Positions 1 through 6,396 of a stretch of DNA of 16,671 nt are shown piece by piece. The notes beneath the pieces are model-generated. The model saw only the letters and a program-made list of their open reading frames with translations, was not told where the DNA came from and did no database searches. Position 1 is the stretch's first letter, and each line of letters begins with the position of its first letter. A program made the position numbers and the translations under genes. The stretch is from DATLFP01 sp035540955 (GTDB lineage: Bacteria > Actinomycetota > Acidimicrobiia > Acidimicrobiales > CADCSY01). The stretch is from the NCBI GenBank assembly GCA_035540955.1, contig DATLFP010000188.1, positions 1-16,671 of the forward strand, read 5' to 3'.

Positions 1-288
1 CTGCTAGAGCACGAGCCGAGCACGATCTTCCCGCACCCTGCCTCTAGAGCCATGAGGCAAGTGGTGGAGATCGCCGGTGCGTTCCTCACCCCCCATCTCG
101 GCCGGTGGCTCGAGCCTCCGCAGGCTCGTCAGGCCGCCGACTGGGTCGTACGGATCGCGCTCTCCTATGCCATCACGCCGGTCGAAGCTCCCCGTCCAGA
201 CGATCCCTTCGGAGTACGCGCCCTGGTCGACGATCTGCTGGCACCGGCGCTGGACCGACTCTCCTCCCCTGTTGCCTCCATCCCCTGA
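1..288 (+). CDS. TetR-family transcriptional regulator, C-terminal part (5' end outside window)
   Basis: The frame is open from base 1 and encodes 95 residues ending at TGA 286-288. Only the C-terminal ligand-binding/dimerisation half is present, so the helix-turn-helix lies upstream of the window. The segment resembles the end of actinobacterial TetR proteins: a helix like LLEHEPSTIFPH, then a WLEPPQARQAADWVVRIALSY-type helix, then a DDPFGVRALVDDLLAPAL tail. The assignment therefore rests on pattern recognition of the C-terminal half. The diiron protein gene starts 17 nt downstream on the same strand, so the two are probably co-transcribed and this protein may control it. The ligand is not predictable. 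Confidence 0.72.
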   Translation: MLEHEPSTIFPHPASRAMRQVVEIAGAFLTPHLGRWLEPPQARQAADWVVRIALSYAITPVEAPRPDDPFGVRALVDDLLAPALDRLSSPVASIP

Positions 289-305
289 GAAAGGACCCCC
301 CAATC

Positions 306-1424
306 ATGACCACCTACGAAGAGCTGATCGGCCGAGCAGAGCTCGACGACCTCGACGCGATCCTCGCTGTGGCCAACACGGATACCACGTCAACGATCCA
401 CTCGGTGCAGGACAACGCCCAGGCCATCTTCACCTGGGACTACGAGAAGGGGCAGCGGCCCGCACTCAACAAGCTCTATGAGAAGGCCAAGACCTCCCAG
501 TGGAACGGCGAGACCGACCTCCCCTGGGACACCGAGATCGACCAGGAGCTCCTCGCCCAGCTGATGGCTGCCCAGTTCGGTCTCCAGCAGATGGATCTCA
601 CGCACACGCCCTTCCGGAACTGGGGCGACGCGGAGTGGACCCAGCTGGGCATCGAGAGCCAGAACTGGGCACTCTCCCAGTTCATGCACGGCGAGCAGGG
701 CGCGCTGCTGTGCACGGCGAAGATCGTCGAGACCGTCCCGTGGATCGACGCCAAGTACTACGCAGCGACCCAGGTGGTGGACGAGGCCCGTCATGTCGAG
801 GTGTTCGCCAAGTACCTCGACACCAAGCTCACCGATCACTATCCGGTGAACTCCCACCTGAAGCTGCTCCTCGACGACATCCTGACCGACAGCCGGTGGG
901 ACATGACCTACCTCGGGATGCAGATCATGGTCGAGGGGCTCGCCCTGGCCGCCTTCGGCTTCCTCCACCAGATGACCACCGAGCCGCTGCTGAAGAAGCT
1001 GCTCCGCTACGTGATGAGCGACGAGGCCCGCCACGTCGCGTTCGGCGTGCTCTCCCTGCAGGAGTACTACGCGCAGCTCAGCTCGGCCGAGCTCCTCGAG
1101 CGCCAGGAGTTCGCCTTCGAGGCGGCGCTGCGCATGCGGGATCGGTTCCTGCAGCAGGAGGTCTGGGAGCGGATGGGGCTCGAGGTGCGGCCCATCATGC
1201 GCATGCTCCTGTCGATCCCGCAGGAGGAGAACCAGTTCCAGTCGCTCTTGTTCTCCAAGATCGTCCCGAACTGCAAGAAGCTCGGCCTGCTCGATGCCAA
1301 CGACGGTTGGCTGCGCCGCCGGTTCGAGGAGATCAACGTGATCCAGTTCGAGGACTGGGCCGACACCGGCGAGGAGTACGGCGCCTTCGACGCCGTCGCC
1401 GAGGATCGGGAGCCGGCCCGCTAA
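306..1424 (+). CDS. Ferritin-like (R2-type) diiron carboxylate protein, putative oxygenase/oxidase
   Basis: This is a 372-aa protein starting at ATG 306 with an AAGGA ribosome site at 291-295 (10-nt spacing). It shows the complete ligand pattern of a four-helix-bundle diiron carboxylate enzyme: Glu130 (HGEQGA), Glu160-x-x-His163 (DEARHVEVF), Glu210 (MVEGLA) and Glu240-x-x-His243 (DEARHVAFG). The E, ExxH, E, ExxH order with spacing near 30/50/30 matches ribonucleotide reductase R2, R2-like oxidases and bacterial multicomponent monooxygenases, so O2 activation at a di-iron (or Mn/Fe) site is likely. The substrate is unknown. No reductase, ferredoxin or ribonucleotide reductase large subunit is visible nearby. 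The TetR gene just upstream suggests a TetR-controlled pair. It converges on the small acidic gene, with stop codons overlapping by three bases. Confidence 0.85.
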   Translation: MTTYEELIGRAELDDLDAILAVANTDTTSTIHSVQDNAQAIFTWDYEKGQRPALNKLYEKAKTSQWNGETDLPWDTEIDQELLAQLMAAQFGLQQMDLTHTPFRNWGDAEWTQLGIESQNWALSQFMHGEQGALLCTAKIVETVPWIDAKYYAATQVVDEARHVEVFAKYLDTKLTDHYPVNSHLKLLLDDILTDSRWDMTYLGMQIMVEGLALAAFGFLHQMTTEPLLKKLLRYVMSDEARHVAFGVLSLQEYYAQLSSAELLERQEFAFEAALRMRDRFLQQEVWERMGLEVRPIMRMLLSIPQEENQFQSLLFSKIVPNCKKLGLLDANDGWLRRRFEEINVIQFEDWADTGEEYGAFDAVAEDREPAR

Positions 1425-1606
1425 GACCGGTCGTCGTCGGGCTCGGGGACCTCCTCGGCCTGCTCGATGGCGTCGGCCTCGGGGACGTCGTCGGGGATCG
1501 ACTTGGCTTCGCGCGCGGTGTCCGGCGCGGGATCGACCTCTTCCGCCTGCTCCAGCGCGTCGGCCTCCGGCACGTCACTCGGCACATCAGTCGGCACATC
1601 AGACAT
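1421..1606 (-). CDS. Small acidic repeat protein, function unknown
   Basis: This encodes 61 aa from ATG 1606-1604 to TAG 1423-1421, with an excellent ribosome site (AAGGAG at 1620-1615, 8-nt spacing). That site is the main reason to accept the gene and to reject the upstream extension to 1684. The protein has about 22 Asp/Glu against 3 Lys/Arg and no aromatic residue or cysteine, so it is probably disordered and cytoplasmic. It contains two near-identical copies of a motif, DVPEADALEQAEEV near residues 11-24 and DVPEADAIEQAEEV near 39-52, separated by a Pro/Asp-rich linker. I recall similar PEADALEQ motifs in small actinobacterial hypothetical proteins but cannot assign a function. Its stop overlaps the convergent diiron gene, with both stops inside the tetranucleotide CTAA. 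Confidence 0.75.
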   Translation of the reverse strand: MSDVPTDVPSDVPEADALEQAEEVDPAPDTAREAKSIPDDVPEADAIEQAEEVPEPDDDRS

Positions 1607-1607
1607 C

Positions 1608-1913
1608 GTGCATGCTCCTTCGGTGCGGTCGTTCGAGCGGCGGGTCCTCCGCGTACTCCAGGGTCTCCTACCCGGGGAGATCATGACCTACGGGGAGGTG
1701 GCCGCCGAGGCGGGGCACCCGGGAGCGGCGCGCGCCGTGGGCAGCTACCTGCGGGCGACGGCCGAGGAGGTGCCGTGGTGGCGCGTCGTGACGAGCACCG
1801 GGCGGCTCGTGCCGGGTCACGAGCAGGAGCAGGCCCGCCGCCTGCGGGCCGAGGGGATCGCCGTGAGCGCCGGACACGTCGTGGGCTTCCGGCGCCGAAC
1901 GGGGCGCCGGTGA
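1608..1913 (+). CDS. Alkyltransferase-like (ATL) protein, MGMT-fold DNA-binding protein without catalytic Cys
   Basis: This encodes about 101 aa ending at TGA 1911-1913. It has the O6-alkylguanine-DNA-alkyltransferase C-terminal fold: PGEIMTYGEVA near residues 23-32, ARAVGSYLRA (arginine-finger region, Arg42) near 41-50, and the active-site strand at 56-60. There the canonical PCHRV reads PWWRV. Replacement of the methyl-accepting Cys by Trp is the hallmark of ATL proteins, which bind O6-alkylguanine, flip the base and recruit nucleotide-excision repair rather than repair it directly. The start is uncertain: GTG 1608 and GTG 1623 are possible and neither has a clear ribosome site. An open extension to 1467 is antisense to the acidic gene and looks unlike protein. 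The gene diverges from the acidic gene with almost no space between starts. Confidence 0.85.
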   Translation: MHAPSVRSFERRVLRVLQGLLPGEIMTYGEVAAEAGHPGAARAVGSYLRATAEEVPWWRVVTSTGRLVPGHEQEQARRLRAEGIAVSAGHVVGFRRRTGRR

Positions 1914-1921
1914 TCAGGCGT

Positions 1922-2006
1922 GGTCCCACACTGTCTCTTCAGGTGCGGTCCCACACTGTCTTTTCAGGTGCGGTCCCACACTGTCTCTTCAGGTGCGGTC
2001 CCACAC
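1922..2006. repeat. 25-bp tandem repeat, three full copies plus a partial, between convergent genes
   Basis: Three head-to-tail 25-bp units lie at 1922-1946, 1947-1971 and 1972-1996, followed by the first 10 bases of a fourth at 1997-2006. Each unit begins GGTCCCACACTGTC and ends TTCAGGTGC. Units 1 and 3 are identical and unit 2 differs by one C-to-T change. Every junction forms an imperfect 14-bp dyad, GTGCGGTCCCACAC. On the minus strand the array starts inside the last codons of the PhyH gene, so its final codons and TGA stop (1991-1989) are repeated further downstream. The array begins 8 bp after the ATL stop. It fills the convergent intergenic space and may act in transcript ending or processing. 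No interspersed unique spacers are present. Confidence 0.93.
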
Positions 2007-2795
2007 CATGGCGTGGTCGGCGCCGGCGTCGAGCAGCTCGGCCGGGCTGCGCTTGTCGATGTGGCCGATCAGCCCGTTGTACACGCCGTAGCCGCAGAGC
2101 TCACGCAGCCGGGGCGAGAACCGAGCGGCGATCTCGCGGGGGATGCCGAGCTGCTGGTTCTCCTGCTGCCGGATCCAGCCCGCGCAGTAGTTCATCGCCA
2201 CGCCCACGCGGCGGGCGTCGGTCGTGTTGGCGCCGCCGCCGTGCCAGAGGCTGCCGTGCCAGATGAGGACGCTGCCCTTCGGCATCTCGGCGGCGATCGA
2301 GTCGTAGTGGCTGCCGAAGTCGGGTGACCGGTCGGCGCGGTGGGAGCCGGGGATGATGCGGGTGGCGCCGTTGGCCTCGGTGAAGTCGGTCAGCGCCCAC
2401 ATCGAGTTGCACACCGTCGCCACGTGCGGCTTGGCGATCGGGATCAGCTGGTCGTCGGCGTGGATGGGCTGCGCCGTCTCGCCGGGGTCGATCCCGATGG
2501 ACGAGAGCGACGACACGAGGCACCCTCGGTCGAGCACCCGCTCCACGACGGGGAGCACGTTCTCGTGCACGGGGATGCGCTCGTACAGCTCGCCGTGGAC
2601 CAGCAGGTTGTAGATGCGGATGGTGCGAGTGCCTTCGAAGGCGTTGCTCGCCGGCGCGACGCCCAGCTCGCGCTCGAGCCGGAGCAGGTCGTCACCGAGC
2701 GCGTCGACGAGCTCGGCGTCGATGGCGCCCTCGACGATCGTGTAGCCGTCGTCGGCGATGCGAGCGGCGTGGGCGTCGGCGGTGCGGTCGTCCAT
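1989..2795 (-). CDS. Phytanoyl-CoA dioxygenase (PhyH) family Fe(II)/2-oxoglutarate oxygenase
   Basis: This encodes 268 aa from ATG 2795 to TGA 1991-1989. The double-stranded beta-helix oxygenase signature is present: His112-x-Asp114 (PIHADDQ), the distal iron ligand His185 (SLWHGG), and Arg195/Arg196 (DARRVGVAMNY) ten residues later, where the 2-oxoglutarate carboxylate is usually held. The N-terminus (DDGYTIVEGAID) is typical of PhyH proteins, which hydroxylate small organic acids, acyl-CoAs or secondary metabolites. The substrate cannot be told. The start lies 19 nt after the SpoIIE phosphatase stop on the same strand, so the two are probably co-transcribed. A GGAGG stretch lies only 2 nt before the ATG, too close for a standard ribosome site. 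The final codons and stop are part of the 25-bp tandem repeat. Confidence 0.88.
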   Translation of the reverse strand: MDDRTADAHAARIADDGYTIVEGAIDAELVDALGDDLLRLERELGVAPASNAFEGTRTIRIYNLLVHGELYERIPVHENVLPVVERVLDRGCLVSSLSSIGIDPGETAQPIHADDQLIPIAKPHVATVCNSMWALTDFTEANGATRIIPGSHRADRSPDFGSHYDSIAAEMPKGSVLIWHGSLWHGGGANTTDARRVGVAMNYCAGWIRQQENQQLGIPREIAARFSPRLRELCGYGVYNGLIGHIDKRSPAELLDAGADHAMVWDRT

Positions 2796-2814
2796 CGCCT
2801 CCGACGGTAGACCG

Positions 2815-5568
2815 TCAGGCCGGGATCTCGAACCACACGGCCTTGCCCGGCGGCCGAGCGTCGATGCCCCACCGGGCGGCGAACGCCTCGACGAGGACGA
2901 GCCCGCGTCCGTGCTCGTCGTCGCGTCCCGCGCCCCGCTGGGACGGGACATCGGGATGCTCGTCGGTCACCGAGATCCGGACGCCGCGGCTGACCTGGAG
3001 CACCTCGATGTGAACGGGCGGCGCGCCGTGGAGTAGGGCGTTGGTGACCAGCTCGCTGGCGAGGAGCACGGCATGGTCGGTCGCCGGCGGCTCGACCCCC
3101 AGACCGGCGAGCGCATCGGCCACGAAGCGTCGCGCGAGGCGTGGTGCCGAGTCGTCCTCGGGGAGGAACCGGCGCCCGAGGACATCGGTCGTGGCCCGTT
3201 GGGGCACCCGGGCCACGAGGATGGCGAGATCGTCGCGCGGCGCGGCGTCGACGATGCCTCGAGCCCCGAGCTCGACCCGCTCGACCAGCTCTTCGGCGTC
3301 GCAACCCGCGCTGATCGCGAGGACCTCGGCGAGGGCGTCCTCGTCGAAGTACACGGTGCCCTGGTGCTGCTCGGTGATGCCGTCGGTGTAGAGCACCAGC
3401 GCGTCGCCGTCGCCGAGCTCGGCGGTGACGTCGACGATGCCGGGCTCGCCGAGCACCCCGATCAGTCCTCCGTGGACGCCGACCTGCTCGACGGTTCCGT
3501 CGGCGCGGAGGACGTAGGGTAGGGGGTGCCCGCCGGCGGCGATGACGAGGTCGGCACCGCCCGGCTTCGGGGTGACGGTCACGAGGCAGGCGGTGCAGAA
3601 GCGGGGCTCGCCGGTATCGGCCGCGAACCGGTCGTCGCGAGCCGTCGCCAGCAGCACCTGGTTCAAGCGGTCGAGCATCGCCGCCGGCGACCGCTCGTCG
3701 AGGGCGGTGGCGCGGATCGTGGCCCGGGCGATGCCGGTGATGGCGGCGGCGTCGGCGCCCTTGCCCCGCACGTCGCCGATGACCAGCGCCCACGTGGGGG
3801 CCGGTGCGTCGACGGTCCCGAGGCGGAAGACGTCGTAGAAGTCACCGCCCACCTCCATCCCGGCAGCGGCGGGGACGAACCGCCGGGCGACGTCGATCCC
3901 GGGGATCAGCGCGGGCGACGGTGGGAGGAGGCTCGCCTGCAGCGTCATCGCCACCAGTGCGCGGTCCTGGTAGAGCTGGGCGTTGGCGATCGCCTGAGCT
4001 GCCCTCGCCGCGAGCTCCGCGGCGAGGTCGACGTCGGCGTCGGCCAGCTCGCGATCGGTGGTGTTGGACAGCGTGATCGTCCCCAGCACCCGACCCTGGA
4101 AGGCCATGGGGAGGATGGCGATGGCCCGCAGCCGGCTCAGCAGGTCGATCAGCTCGGGCCGGTCGGTGCTCGCCCGCACCGCCTCCATCGTGACCGACCG
4201 CAGGACGATCGGCTCCCCGGTCCGGACGACGGCCGCCAGCCCGGCAGGCGCGTCGAGGGGGATCGGGTTGCGCTCGGACAGCTCGCGCACGGTGGCGGTG
4301 GCCTCGGCCTGCTCGCCGACGACCGCCACCGGGCGGGCGTGGTCGCCCTCGACCAGGTGCACGGCGCACCAGTCGCTCAGCGCCGGCACCGCCAGCTCGG
4401 CCAGGCGCTGGAGGAGGGTCGTCGGATCGAGCGACTGCGAGAGGACCTTGGTCGACTCCGACAGGTACCGCAACCGGGCCGAGGTGGTCTCGGCGTCGCG
4501 CCGCGCCCGTCGCTCGGCCTCGAAGGCGACGGCCCGCTCGTAGGCGGTGGCGCACTGGGTGGCCACGGCGGTGAGGAAGGCGACGGCGTCGATGTCGAAG
4601 GCCGTGTCGGTGCCGAAGCTGATGCCGACGGCGCCGATCACGCCGGCCTCACCCCGCAGCGGGAGGGCGGCGAGCGCCATCGACTCGCCCCACACCAGGC
4701 TCGATTCGAGGTGAGGGTACGCGGCGAGGATCGACGCCCGGTCGGGGTGGAGCACGGGGGCGCCGCCGCGGATGGCGTCGGCCAACGGGACGTGCTCGGC
4801 GACCGGGAAGTCGCACCAGCGAGCGGTGATCTCCTCGGGATAGCCGACCGAGCCGGCGACGACGACGGTGTCGCCGTCGAGGAGGCAGAACGACGCCGCG
4901 CTGGCGTCGACGGCCCGCCGGATCGAGCGGACGGCGACGGCGATGACGTCGTCGACGGTGCCGGCGGTCACCAGCGCCGCCGTGAGCTCCTGCAGCCGGC
5001 TGACCCGCTCGAACAGCAGGTCGCGCTGGGCTTCGGCGGAGACCTCGCGCACGAGGATCCCGGCGCCGATGATCGTGCCGTCGGCCCCCCGCACGGGGTA
5101 GTAGCCGGCGCGCACCTGGACCCCGGCCTCGCCGAAGGGCACGTCGAGCTTCGACTCGCCGGAGGCGATGACGTCGGTCACCAGGTCGATGACCTGGGGT
5201 GGCAGGCCGGGAAGGTCGTCGAGGCGCATCCCGATGGTGTCGGCGACGGTGCGCTCGCTCAGGGTGGCAAGGGTCTCGTTGATCTCGACGAACCGCCGGT
5301 CGCGGTCGACGAAGGCCATGCCCACGGGCGCGTTCCGGACCATCGAGTCGACCTGGGCGAGCGCTCGACCCGTCTGCCGACGGGCGTCGTCGAGCCGCAG
5401 GATCAGCGTGAGGGCGATGCCGGCGACGGCGCCGACGAGGACGGCGGTCGTGAGGAAGACCCCGACCGGGCTCAAGGGGCCCTCGCCATGGGTGACGGCG
5501 GTGACCGCCGACGCCACGAGGAGCGCGAGCGCGAGGACGGACCCGACGCCGATGGTGGATCGGCGCAC
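2815..5568 (-). CDS. Membrane-anchored PAS-GAF-GAF-SpoIIE (PP2C) phosphatase with fused RsbW-like ATPase domain
   Basis: This encodes about 917 aa from GTG 5568, chosen because GAGGG at 5580-5576 lies 7 nt upstream; GTG 5595 would add 9 residues without a ribosome site. Two transmembrane segments (near 7-24 and 37-57) are followed by a PAS domain (about 73-180, NAPVGMAFVD). Two GAF domains (about 190-345 and 365-535) come next. The PP2C/SpoIIE phosphatase domain carries VGGDFYD 573-579, GDVRGKG 598-604, YTDGITE 727-733 and PRDDLAI 777-783. The C-terminal HATPase has an N-box ELVTNALLHG 839-848 (Asn843) and a GRGLVLV G-box 887-893. All phosphatase aspartates and ATPase boxes look intact. Such proteins dephosphorylate anti-anti-sigma factors, and the fused domain resembles anti-sigma kinases, so both opposing activities may sit in one sensor. 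No sigma factor or STAS partner is in the window. Confidence 0.93.
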   Translation of the reverse strand: MRRSTIGVGSVLALALLVASAVTAVTHGEGPLSPVGVFLTTAVLVGAVAGIALTLILRLDDARRQTGRALAQVDSMVRNAPVGMAFVDRDRRFVEINETLATLSERTVADTIGMRLDDLPGLPPQVIDLVTDVIASGESKLDVPFGEAGVQVRAGYYPVRGADGTIIGAGILVREVSAEAQRDLLFERVSRLQELTAALVTAGTVDDVIAVAVRSIRRAVDASAASFCLLDGDTVVVAGSVGYPEEITARWCDFPVAEHVPLADAIRGGAPVLHPDRASILAAYPHLESSLVWGESMALAALPLRGEAGVIGAVGISFGTDTAFDIDAVAFLTAVATQCATAYERAVAFEAERRARRDAETTSARLRYLSESTKVLSQSLDPTTLLQRLAELAVPALSDWCAVHLVEGDHARPVAVVGEQAEATATVRELSERNPIPLDAPAGLAAVVRTGEPIVLRSVTMEAVRASTDRPELIDLLSRLRAIAILPMAFQGRVLGTITLSNTTDRELADADVDLAAELAARAAQAIANAQLYQDRALVAMTLQASLLPPSPALIPGIDVARRFVPAAAGMEVGGDFYDVFRLGTVDAPAPTWALVIGDVRGKGADAAAITGIARATIRATALDERSPAAMLDRLNQVLLATARDDRFAADTGEPRFCTACLVTVTPKPGGADLVIAAGGHPLPYVLRADGTVEQVGVHGGLIGVLGEPGIVDVTAELGDGDALVLYTDGITEQHQGTVYFDEDALAEVLAISAGCDAEELVERVELGARGIVDAAPRDDLAILVARVPQRATTDVLGRRFLPEDDSAPRLARRFVADALAGLGVEPPATDHAVLLASELVTNALLHGAPPVHIEVLQVSRGVRISVTDEHPDVPSQRGAGRDDEHGRGLVLVEAFAARWGIDARPPGKAVWFEIPA

Positions 5569-5583
5569 GCCGCGGCCCTCGAG

Positions 5584-5605
5584 CACTGGTCGCACGAGAC
5601 CAGTG
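5584..5605. promoter_or_regulatory. Perfect 8-bp inverted repeat in the leader of the phosphatase gene
   Basis: CACTGGTC at 5584-5591 and GACCAGTG at 5598-5605 are perfect inverted repeats separated by 6 bp. With the GTG 5568 start the element is 15 nt upstream of the start codon. With the alternative GTG 5595 start, that start codon would lie inside the loop. It could be an operator for a dimeric repressor or an RNA hairpin limiting translation. Only the symmetry is directly visible. Confidence 0.5.
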
Positions 5606-5646
5606 TGGTCGGGCCCGGGTCCTCGCGGACCGCGGCCGACGGCGGC

Positions 5647-6273
5647 TCAGACTCGCCCGTAGAGGCGGTCGCCGGCGTCGCCGAGGCCGGGGACGATGAA
5701 GGCGTCGTCGTTCAGGTGGGTGTCGAGGGCGGCGGTGACGATGGCCACGTCGGGTAGCTCGCCAAGCACCCGCTCGACGCCCTCGGGGGCGGCGATGAGG
5801 GAGATGGCGACGATCGAGGAGACGCCCCGGTCGCGCAGGAGGCGGCACGTCCAGGCCATCGATCCGCCGGTGGCGAGCATCGGGTCGAGCACGAAGGCGA
5901 CGTCGGGGAGCTCGGCGGGCAGGCGGAGGCAGTACGGCTCGGGCTCGTGGGTCTCCTCGTTGCGGGCCAGGCCGATGAGGCCGACCTCGGCGGACGGGAT
6001 GGCGGCGAGGACGCCGTCGAGGAGCCCGAGCCCGGCCCGGAGGATGGGCACGAGCAGCGGCGTGCGCTCGGGCAGGGTGCGAGCCGGGGCGTCGACGCCG
6101 AGCGGGGTGGCGACGGTGGTGTCCACCGTTCCGAGGCGACCGGCCGCTTCGTAGGCGAGGAAGGTCGACAGGTCGGCGGTGACGCGCCGGAACTCGGCCG
6201 ACGCCGTCGTGGTCGCCCGGAGCCGGGCGACGCGGTCGGAGACGAGCGGGTGGTCGACCACGGTGAGCGCCAT
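5647..6273 (-). CDS. upp: Uracil phosphoribosyltransferase
   Basis: This encodes 208 aa, the usual length of bacterial Upp, from ATG 6273 to TGA 5649-5647. The enzyme converts uracil and PRPP to UMP in the cytoplasm. Recognisable elements are the N-terminal DHPLVSDRVARLR, the LVPILRAGLGLLDGV segment (residues 74-88), the PRPP-binding loop VLDPMLATGGSM (128-139) and the C-terminal IVPGLGDAGDRLYG that forms the uracil pocket. Nothing is missing. It fits the neighbouring scheme: uracil released by the pyrimidine-nucleoside phosphorylase can be salvaged here. The phosphatase gene follows 78 nt downstream on the same strand (51 nt if the alternative start is used). Upstream, 35 bp from the start, lies the 17-bp repeat array shared with the divergent queuosine-salvage gene. 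No strong ribosome site is visible. Confidence 0.96.
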   Translation of the reverse strand: MALTVVDHPLVSDRVARLRATTTASAEFRRVTADLSTFLAYEAAGRLGTVDTTVATPLGVDAPARTLPERTPLLVPILRAGLGLLDGVLAAIPSAEVGLIGLARNEETHEPEPYCLRLPAELPDVAFVLDPMLATGGSMAWTCRLLRDRGVSSIVAISLIAAPEGVERVLGELPDVAIVTAALDTHLNDDAFIVPGLGDAGDRLYGRV

Positions 6274-6308
6274 GGCCGGCGAGCGTAGGTGGGCGAGCGA
6301 GCCGCCCC

Positions 6309-6393
6309 CGATCGACCAGCGTGCCCGATCGACCAGCGTGCTCGATCGACAACAGTGCCCGATCGATCAGCGGGCTCGATCGACAAGAGTGTT
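6309..6393. repeat. 17-bp tandem repeat, five copies, between divergent upp and queuosine-salvage genes
   Basis: Five consecutive 17-bp units lie at 6309-6325, 6326-6342, 6343-6359, 6360-6376 and 6377-6393. The consensus is CGATCGACCAGCGTGCY, and every unit starts with the palindrome CGATCG (unit 4 reads CGATCGATCAG). The last two bases alternate CC, CT, CC, CT, TT. The array ends 3 bp before the proposed GTG start of the plus-strand gene and begins 35 bp before the upp start, so it fills the divergent promoter region. The diverged fifth unit carries AAGAG at 6385-6389, which sits 7 nt before GTG 6397 and could act as a ribosome site. It may be an iterated operator or a passive slippage array. 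Confidence 0.93.
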
Positions 6394-6396
6394 TGC

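Noticed and set aside
1467..1607. N-terminal extension of the ATL gene
   Set aside because: The extension is a Ser/Ala/Gly-rich shadow of the acidic gene on the other strand and precedes a complete ATL domain.
1922..2006. CRISPR array
   Set aside because: The 25-bp units are directly head to tail with no unique spacers, and no cas genes are present.
5618..5631. GGTCC-TCGC-GGACC hairpin between upp and the phosphatase gene as a terminator
   Set aside because: The 5-bp stem has no T-run on the minus strand, so it does not support separate transcription units.
3526..5757. 743-codon open frame on the plus strand opposite the SpoIIE phosphatase
   Set aside because: It is antisense to a protein with intact domains, and its product is a Gly/Asp/Arg/Val-rich low-complexity sequence, as expected from a high-GC codon shadow.
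4649..6352. 567-codon minus-strand open frame overlapping upp and the phosphatase
   Set aside because: The product is mostly Arg/Pro repeats and is out of frame with two well-recognised genes.
6309..6393. CRISPR array or replication iterons
   Set aside because: There are no spacers, and no replication initiator gene or AT-rich region is nearby; an operator-like or passive array in a divergent promoter region fits better.
6289..6396. Upstream extension of the queuosine-salvage gene
   Set aside because: The frame is open but runs through the 17-bp repeat array, and family similarity begins only around GTG 6397.
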